From the NCBI GenBank assembly GCA_002493085.1, contig DKXQ01000152.1, forward strand, positions 1 through 11,875: 11,875 nt of DNA, read 5' to 3'. A model generated the notes under the pieces. That model did not search any database, was not told the DNA's origin, and saw only the letters and a list, made by a program, of their open reading frames with translations. Origin of the DNA: Lachnoclostridium sp. UBA7122. Lineage in GTDB: Bacteria; Bacillota; Clostridia; Lachnospirales; Lachnospiraceae. How positions within the stretch are numbered: position 1 is the first letter of the stretch; every line of letters begins with the position of its first letter. The position numbers were made by a program, and so were the translations under genes. Positions 6,706-11,875 of the stretch are shown in pieces.

Positions 6706-7990
6706 CAAAATATTCTTCCATATCCTCAAGCGTCTTGTCTATATCCCTTTCTGTATGTGCATCTGATATAAACACTGCTTCAAACTGGCTTGGTCCAAAG
6801 TAATTGCCTCTGTTTAACATATACGTAAAATATTTTGCAAATGCTTCAGTATCAGCAGTTTTAGCTGTCCTGTAATCATGGACTTCACTTCCTGTAAAAT
6901 AGATACATGAAAGTGACCCTGTGCCTGATATCTGGATATTTTTTTTATATTTTGTAAATATCCGGGCGGCTCCCTGCCTGAACCGTTCTCCAAGTGCATC
7001 AAGGTGTGTATATATTTCTGGTGAATCTTTAAGAATCCTTAGCTGTGTTATTCCTGCACACATTGCTACTGGATTGCCGCTAAGTGTACCTGCCTGGTAT
7101 ACATTTCCAAGCGGTGCTGTTATACTCATTATATCTTTTCTGCCGCCATATGCCCCTACGGGCATGCCGCCTCCTATAATCTTTCCATATGTAGTAATAT
7201 CCGGCTTTATGCCATAATATCCAGATGCCCCTTTAATTCCAAGCCTGAAACCTGTTATAACTTCATCAAATAATAACAGAGCGCCATTGTTATCACACAA
7301 CTTTCTAAGCCCTGCAAGAAATCCTTCTTCTGGCAGGACAAGTCCCATATTAGCGGCAACTGGTTCAACTATTACACATGCAATCTCATTATAATTCTCT
7401 GCAAAAAGAGCCCTTACACTTTCCAGATTATTATATTCTGCTGTAAGCGTATCTTTAGCACAGCCTTCTGGCACACCACTGCTGTCTGGCACACCTGCTG
7501 TCATAACTCCTGAACCAGCCTTTACCAGAAGTGCGTCAGCATGGCCATGGTAGCACCCTTCAAATTTAATGATTTTATCCCTGCCTGTAAAACCTCTTGC
7601 TACCCTGATGGCGCTCATAACTGCTTCTGTGCCAGAATTGGCCATGCGCACCATCTCTAATGAAGGTACCATTTCTATCATCAGCTCTGCCATTTCCACT
7701 TCAAGGGAGGACGGTGCACCATAGCTGATGCCTTTCTGCATCTGTTTTGTAACAGCCTCCACAACTCTTTCATCATTGTGCCCAAGTATCATAGGTCCCC
7801 ATGAACCAATATAATCTATATACCTGTTACCATCTACATCATAAAGGTACTGTCCTTTAGCACTCTCTATAAATACAGGCTGTCCGCCTACAGCTTTAAA
7901 TGCTCTTACCGGACTATTTACACCACCTGGCATAGCGCATACTGCCCTTTTAAATAACGATTTTGATTTAGTTATTTCAAATTTTGCCAT
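6692..7990 (-). CDS. hemL: Glutamate-1-semialdehyde 2,1-aminomutase
   Basis: HemL moves the amino group of glutamate-1-semialdehyde to give 5-aminolevulinate, the second step of the C5 tetrapyrrole route, using pyridoxal phosphate in the cytoplasm. The 432 residues match the family length. K270 in the TTYGKIIGGGMPVGA motif is the Schiff-base lysine, D242 in FDEVITGFR contacts the cofactor ring nitrogen, and ANSGTEA (117-123) and CYHGHAD lie in the cofactor site. It starts with ATG at 7990, preceded by a modest AAAAGGG site. Only 13 nt separate it from the cobA-hemD stop, so it is the fourth gene of the hem operon. Its partner HemA is encoded at the other end of the same cluster. Confidence 0.97.
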   Translation of the reverse strand: MAKFEITKSKSLFKRAVCAMPGGVNSPVRAFKAVGGQPVFIESAKGQYLYDVDGNRYIDYIGSWGPMILGHNDERVVEAVTKQMQKGISYGAPSSLEVEMAELMIEMVPSLEMVRMANSGTEAVMSAIRVARGFTGRDKIIKFEGCYHGHADALLVKAGSGVMTAGVPDSSGVPEGCAKDTLTAEYNNLESVRALFAENYNEIACVIVEPVAANMGLVLPEEGFLAGLRKLCDNNGALLLFDEVITGFRLGIKGASGYYGIKPDITTYGKIIGGGMPVGAYGGRKDIMSITAPLGNVYQAGTLSGNPVAMCAGITQLRILKDSPEIYTHLDALGERFRQGAARIFTKYKKNIQISGTGSLSCIYFTGSEVHDYRTAKTADTEAFAKYFTYMLNRGNYFGPSQFEAVFISDAHTERDIDKTLEDMEEYFELYP

Positions 7991-8003
7991 AATTTCTGCC
8001 CTT

Positions 8004-9548
8004 TTATTTTACTGTTTCCCTTACTGCAGTTTCTATTATTATTTCAGCTAATGACTCTGCTGTTGCTTCTTTTGATATAGTAATATCCATGCCATGCCGG
8101 GCAGCCTCTGCTGCCGTCTTATCTCCTATACACATTGCATGTACTTTTTTGTAATCTATATCTGTAAAAATACTTACAAATCCTTTTACTGTAGATGCAC
8201 TTGTAAATGTAACATAGTCAATTTCCCCACACTTTAGTGCATCTGCTATTTTATCTGTTATCTGGCATGGCTTAGTGTATACAGTATGGTATGTAGTTAT
8301 ATCACTATAGCAAATCCCTGCCTTTGCAAGTTTATCTGTAAGTTGTGCTGAACCATCTTTAGACCTGAAAATATATATATGGGATATGCTGTCTGCCTTA
8401 CTTGCAAGCAGCTTTCCAAGATTTTCTGATGAATACTTTAGTGGCATATAGTCTGCAAATATACCATATTTTTCTAAGGCATCACCTGTACCAGGACCTA
8501 TAACTGCAAATCTGGTACTTCCATATATAAACAATTTTCTTATATCAATCCTTTTATCTTTAAGCAGTGCAAAAAAATGTAAAACACCCTGCGGGCTTGT
8601 AAAGACGATACATTTGCTGTTTTTATTAGTCTGGATTTCTTTTACTGCAGTATAAAACCTTTCTAATTCAACAGTGTCATTTATTCTTATGGTTTCTATT
8701 GCCGGCATCTGTATGATATGTGCTCCTGCTTCCCTGAGTTTTGAAACAAGCTGTTTTGACTGGCACTCAGGACGTGTTACAAGAATTTGTCTGCCAGATA
8801 ATGGCAGTTTTTCATACCAGGAAAATTGTTTTCCAAGCTGGCACACCTTTCCAGTCACTATTATAACAGGGCTTTTTATTAAAGCCTTATTAGCTTCTTC
8901 TTTTAATGTTGACACTGTTGCATAAACACTTTTTTGCCGGCATGTAGTCCCCTGCTCCAGCGCTGCAGCAGGAATATCTTTATCCATGCCTGCATTTAAA
9001 AGGCCCTGGCATATATATTCTAACGAAGCAGCTCCCATAAGAAATATAAGTGTTGCGTCTAATCCTGCCAGTAATTTAAAATCAATATCCAGATTCCCAT
9101 TTCTCTTTTTGTGCCCTGTAACTACGTGAAATGACGATGTATAATCCCTGTGGGTGACAGGTATGCCATTATATGCAGGAACTGCAACTGGTGATGTAAT
9201 CCCTGGAATAACCTCAAAATCAATGCCTTCTTTTACAAGTGCTTCAAGTTCCTCCCCGCCTCTGCCAAACACAAATGGGTCTCCGCCTTTAAGCCTTACT
9301 ACCCGCTTGCCTTCCTTAGCCCTGCAGGCCAGAAGCCTGTTAATCTCTTCCTGCGGCAAAGTATGCTTTCCAGACCTTTTTCCAGCGTCTATAAGCTCTG
9401 CACTATGTGGTATAAATGAAAGCACCTCAAGGCTTGCAAGTGCATCAAAAATAACAACCTCTGCCTGTTGTAATATTTCCATTCCTTTAACTGTAATAAG
9501 ACCAGCATCACCTGTACCAGCCCCTGTAAGCCATACTTTCCCGTACAC
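8004..9548 (-). CDS. cobA-hemD: Uroporphyrinogen-III C-methyltransferase / uroporphyrinogen-III synthase fusion
   Basis: This is a two-domain enzyme of 514 residues. Residues 1 to about 245 are the SAM-dependent methyltransferase (SUMT) that turns uroporphyrinogen III into precorrin-2. Its motifs are GAGTGDAGLITVKG (9-22), RLKGGDPFVFGRGGEE (85-100) and PGITS (115-119) followed by VPAYNGIPVTHR. Residues from about 252 to the end form the HemD synthase, which cyclises hydroxymethylbilane to uroporphyrinogen III; it opens with RQILVTRP and contains IVFTSPQGV and YVTFTSAST. Such fusions are common in Clostridia. The start is GTG at 9548 with GAGGAAG six bases upstream. It lies 22 nt after hemC. 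The methyltransferase commits product to sirohaem or cobalamin rather than haem. The usual GAGPGD is GAGTGD here. Confidence 0.96.
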   Translation of the reverse strand: MYGKVWLTGAGTGDAGLITVKGMEILQQAEVVIFDALASLEVLSFIPHSAELIDAGKRSGKHTLPQEEINRLLACRAKEGKRVVRLKGGDPFVFGRGGEELEALVKEGIDFEVIPGITSPVAVPAYNGIPVTHRDYTSSFHVVTGHKKRNGNLDIDFKLLAGLDATLIFLMGAASLEYICQGLLNAGMDKDIPAAALEQGTTCRQKSVYATVSTLKEEANKALIKSPVIIVTGKVCQLGKQFSWYEKLPLSGRQILVTRPECQSKQLVSKLREAGAHIIQMPAIETIRINDTVELERFYTAVKEIQTNKNSKCIVFTSPQGVLHFFALLKDKRIDIRKLFIYGSTRFAVIGPGTGDALEKYGIFADYMPLKYSSENLGKLLASKADSISHIYIFRSKDGSAQLTDKLAKAGICYSDITTYHTVYTKPCQITDKIADALKCGEIDYVTFTSASTVKGFVSIFTDIDYKKVHAMCIGDKTAAEAARHGMDITISKEATAESLAEIIIETAVRETVK

Positions 9549-9570
9549 TGCAATCTTCCTCTCTATCTGG

Positions 9571-10455
9571 CTAAAAGTTCCTTTTTAATGCCAGTGCAAG
9601 CTCTTCACCAATTTTTTCTGCATCTTTTTTATTTCCAGTTTTAAAACCAGTAACATACCTGCCAGTTTCTTCACTAAAATATAATCCTTTAATTTTTATC
9701 TCATCAGAAGATACTTCTGCATACGATGCAACTGGTGAACTGCAGCTGCCTTCAAGTGCCCTTATAAAGCTTCTTTCTGCCGTTGCAGCATAAAAAGAAT
9801 TACTGCACTTTATACACTCTGCAAATGAATAGTCATCACCTTTTCTTCCTTGTACAGCCAGTATTCCCTGCCCTGCCGCAGGAATTACTTCATCTGTAGA
9901 AAAAATCCTTGATGCACTATTTTTTATGCCAAGTCTTAGAAGCCCTGCCATTGCAAACACTGCAGCATCGTAATCCTTTGCTTCAAGCTTTCTTAGCCTT
10001 GTCTGGACATTACCCCTTATACCTTTAAAAACTGCACCAGGATAAAGCCTGGCAAGCTGTACAGCCCTTCTTCTGCTTGAAGTACCTATACACCCTTTAA
10101 AACCATGGGAACTGTCTAAAGCTTTTTTATATATAATCACATCACGCGGGTCTGCTCTTTTTGAAAATCCTATAAGTGGCAAATGCACATCTGTTTCAAG
10201 AGGAAGGTCTTTAAGGCTATGTATCACAATATCAACACGTCCGTCAAGAAGCGCTCTGTCAAGTTCTTTGACAAAAAGTCCCTTGCCGCCTATATCATAA
10301 AGATTTCTATCCAGTATCTTATCACCCGTTGTCTTCATAGTTACAAGTTCAAACTTAATATCTGGGTTTTTAAGCTTCATTTCATTTAAAAGTATCATTG
10401 ACTGTGCCACAGCAAGAGCACTGTCACGGCTTCCTGCCCTTATTACCCTGCCCAT
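9571..10455 (-). CDS. hemC: Porphobilinogen deaminase (hydroxymethylbilane synthase)
   Basis: HemC links four porphobilinogen units into hydroxymethylbilane, the substrate of the next gene's HemD domain. The 294-residue length is close to the usual 300-310. Visible signatures are RAGSRDSALAVAQ (6-18), the catalytic aspartate D83 in HSLKDLP, GTSSRRRAVQL (124-134), KGIRGNVQTRLRKL, and C238 in LEGSCSSPVA, which holds the dipyrromethane cofactor. The ATG at 10455 sits 13 nt inside the end of hemA, and GAGGAAG within hemA lies nine bases upstream, so the two genes are probably translationally coupled. Its own substrate needs HemB, which is not encoded in this window. Confidence 0.97.
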   Translation of the reverse strand: MGRVIRAGSRDSALAVAQSMILLNEMKLKNPDIKFELVTMKTTGDKILDRNLYDIGGKGLFVKELDRALLDGRVDIVIHSLKDLPLETDVHLPLIGFSKRADPRDVIIYKKALDSSHGFKGCIGTSSRRRAVQLARLYPGAVFKGIRGNVQTRLRKLEAKDYDAAVFAMAGLLRLGIKNSASRIFSTDEVIPAAGQGILAVQGRKGDDYSFAECIKCSNSFYAATAERSFIRALEGSCSSPVASYAEVSSDEIKIKGLYFSEETGRYVTGFKTGNKKDAEKIGEELALALKRNF

Positions 10456-11675
10456 ATGCCACCGCTTCCTCTGACATGCTCTTCTATTGCATCAATACAG
10501 GCGCTATAGTACCCAGGCGGAAGATTTTTCTTTAAACCAAAAAGCATCGAAGCAACAGTCTTTTCTGCCGCCTCCCTGACTGCACTTTCTGCCATGCCAG
10601 GACATACATCCTGTGCCTTAAGCCCATGCTTTGCCCTTTCAAATACCAGCCGTCCACATTCCTTGCTTATATTCTGTATAACTGTTATGTACTCTTTCAC
10701 ATTTTCCTCTGTTTTAAGCTTCTCTTTATATTCTTTTATTATGTCAATAGCATGGCCCACTGCCTCATCATCCTGGTCACAGCCCTGCCCAAGGCTGTCT
10801 ACATTATAAAGAATTATATTGTCCATTTCTTTAAACTGCCCTGATATATCTGCTGGCACTGCAAGGTCTGCAAGTATATGCCTGCGTCCATCTGCAAGCA
10901 TCTGGCAGCAGTCTTCATACTTAACCGTATAGTGTGGGCTTGTAGTAGCACTTATTATTATATCATATGACCCAATGTCTGTATACCTGTCCTTATAATC
11001 TACTACCTTACAGCCCTCTGGAATTTCCACCTTCCTCGTTTTATAATTCCTGACTGTAACAGTTACAAAAGCGCCCTCATATACCATACTGGCAGCAGCA
11101 AGCCTTCCAATTAAGCCATTGCCTATAACAAGACACTTCTTGCCCCTGATTCCATCTGTTCCTGCCTTTAATACATTTACCAGTCCAGATACAACAGAAG
11201 CCTTTACAGATGTAAGCCGCACTTCTGTCTTAACTTTTTTGGCAGCGGCTAAAGCTGTCTGAAATACCCTTTCTAAATAACTGTCTGCAGTTCCTGCCTC
11301 CCTTGCTATAACAAGCGCATCCTTTACCTGTGTGATAATCTGGTCTTCACCAAATACCCTGGATTTCATGCCACAGGCAAGCTTAAAAAGATGTTCCACT
11401 GCATCCATATCATAACGCTCCACAGCATAATTAACATATTTTTCTGCATCTATATCTTTTATATGGCATATTATTTTAAATAAATTGTCTATTTTATCTT
11501 TGGCAGAAACATAAACTTCTGTCCTGTTACATGTAAATAATATAACAACGCCATCTGCCTTATATTTTTCCTTTATATAAGCCATTGCTTTTATTGCGGC
11601 ATTGTTCTGGAATGAAAATAAAGACCTTATATTTAAATCTGCTTTTTCATAATCTATGCCTGTCATCTGTAGAAT
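10443..11675 (-). CDS. hemA: Glutamyl-tRNA reductase, probable AUU start
   Basis: HemA reduces glutamyl-tRNA to glutamate-1-semialdehyde with NADPH, the first and normally rate-limiting step of the C5 route. The catalytic cysteine lies in LFTCNRTEVY, the domain junction in GMKSRVFGEDQIITQVK, and the NADPH-binding fold in CLVIGNGLIGRLAA. The start needs care. The best ribosome site, GGAGGTGG (11681-11688), is eight bases before an in-frame ATT (11675-11673), giving 410 residues that begin M-L-Q-M-T-G-I-D-Y, which fits the family's first strand. The alternatives are ATG at 11666 (its ribosome site would be 17 nt away) and ATG at 11690 or 11702 (no ribosome site). It is the first gene of the hem operon. 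The function is certain; the start is not. Confidence 0.93.
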   Translation of the reverse strand: MLQMTGIDYEKADLNIRSLFSFQNNAAIKAMAYIKEKYKADGVVILFTCNRTEVYVSAKDKIDNLFKIICHIKDIDAEKYVNYAVERYDMDAVEHLFKLACGMKSRVFGEDQIITQVKDALVIAREAGTADSYLERVFQTALAAAKKVKTEVRLTSVKASVVSGLVNVLKAGTDGIRGKKCLVIGNGLIGRLAAASMVYEGAFVTVTVRNYKTRKVEIPEGCKVVDYKDRYTDIGSYDIIISATTSPHYTVKYEDCCQMLADGRRHILADLAVPADISGQFKEMDNIILYNVDSLGQGCDQDDEAVGHAIDIIKEYKEKLKTEENVKEYITVIQNISKECGRLVFERAKHGLKAQDVCPGMAESAVREAAEKTVASMLFGLKKNLPPGYYSACIDAIEEHVRGSGGIWAG

Positions 11676-11680
11676 AAAAA

Positions 11681-11688
11681 CCACCTCC
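11681..11688 (-). promoter_or_regulatory. Strong ribosome binding site that decides the hemA start
   Basis: On the - strand this reads GGAGGTGG, the best Shine-Dalgarno in the hem cluster, followed by TTTTT and then ATT CTA CAG ATG. The GGAGG core ends eight bases before the ATT. It lies inside the reading frame if translation began at the upstream ATG codons (11690 or 11702), which argues against them. Confidence 0.6.
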
Positions 11689-11741
11689 ATCCAGGGCAGC
11701 ATCTGATATCTGCTATACTAAGCTGCGTAAAATAAAAAATA

Positions 11742-11786
11742 GCAAAATATTTAACGCATATATAATACATTAGATATTTTGCACAA
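11742..11786 (-). promoter_or_regulatory. Putative hem operon promoter overlapped by a near-perfect inverted repeat
   Basis: On the - strand TTGTGC (11786-11781) and TATATA (11764-11759) are 16 bases apart, a moderate sigma-A match placed about 85 nt before the hemA start. GCAAAATATTTAA (11742-11754) and TTAGATATTTTGC (11770-11782) are inverted copies matching at 12 of 13 positions around a 15-base spacer that contains the -10 box. This arrangement suits a repressor operator. No cobalamin or other known riboswitch is recognisable in 11676-11875, although the window ends there; the remainder is AT-rich without a supported gene. Confidence 0.35.
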
Positions 11787-11875
11787 ACTAACTTCAGATT
11801 ATGGAACAATTTACCAATACTGATACTTTGAAAACTGTATACTGCTTTCCTTTTTTGCAAGTGTTTTTATTATTT

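Noticed and set aside
9154..9588. 144-codon + strand frame across cobA-hemD
   Set aside because: It lies antisense to conserved methyltransferase motifs, and its Ser/Pro-rich translation resembles no family.
11663..11860. 65-codon - strand frame upstream of and overlapping hemA
   Set aside because: It has an AT-rich composition, no known domain, and covers the probable promoter and palindrome of the hem operon.

Overview
The window looks like a chromosomal segment of a low-GC, Gram-positive gut or rumen anaerobe, most likely a member of the Lachnospiraceae (Clostridia). The evidence is the AT-rich intergenic DNA, GGAGG-type ribosome binding sites, a cobA-hemD fusion inside a hem cluster, and a very large secreted mannanase with a Pro/Thr/Ala linker and a lysine-rich BspA-type leucine-rich-repeat tail. 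The genus cannot be fixed from the sequence alone.

Left part (1-5569, + strand): a near-consensus sigma-A promoter at 9-36 is followed by an approximately 370-nt non-coding leader rich in inverted repeats. The leader leads into one gene, a 1718-residue secreted GH26 beta-mannanase (413-5569). Its domain order is signal peptide, two CBM27-like domains, GH26 catalytic domain (acid/base E637, nucleophile E746), Ig-like domain, CBM23-like domain, small beta domain, unassigned helix/beta module, PTA-rich linker and basic LRR tail. The gene has no good Shine-Dalgarno next to its ATG. The only strong one is 48 nt upstream, and a hairpin between the two could bring it close.

Middle (5570-5671): a perfect 14-bp stem-loop separates the convergent transcription units and probably terminates both.

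Right part (5672-11875, - strand): all genes read leftwards. From the distal end these are hemA (glutamyl-tRNA reductase), hemC (porphobilinogen deaminase), a cobA-hemD fusion (uroporphyrinogen-III methyltransferase plus synthase) and hemL (glutamate-1-semialdehyde aminotransferase). Together they run from glutamyl-tRNA to precorrin-2, the branch point for sirohaem and cobalamin. The one enzyme missing from this route is HemB, which must be encoded elsewhere. After hemL, across a 93-nt gap, come a DUF3237-like protein and a low-molecular-weight protein-tyrosine phosphatase.

I see no rRNA, tRNA, CRISPR array, insertion sequence, prophage or defence genes. The most interesting signals concern expression: the structured mannanase leader with its bridged ribosome binding site, an apparent AUU start for hemA, and a palindrome over the putative hemA promoter. 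Next come the unusual C-terminal modules of the mannanase and the absence of hemB.
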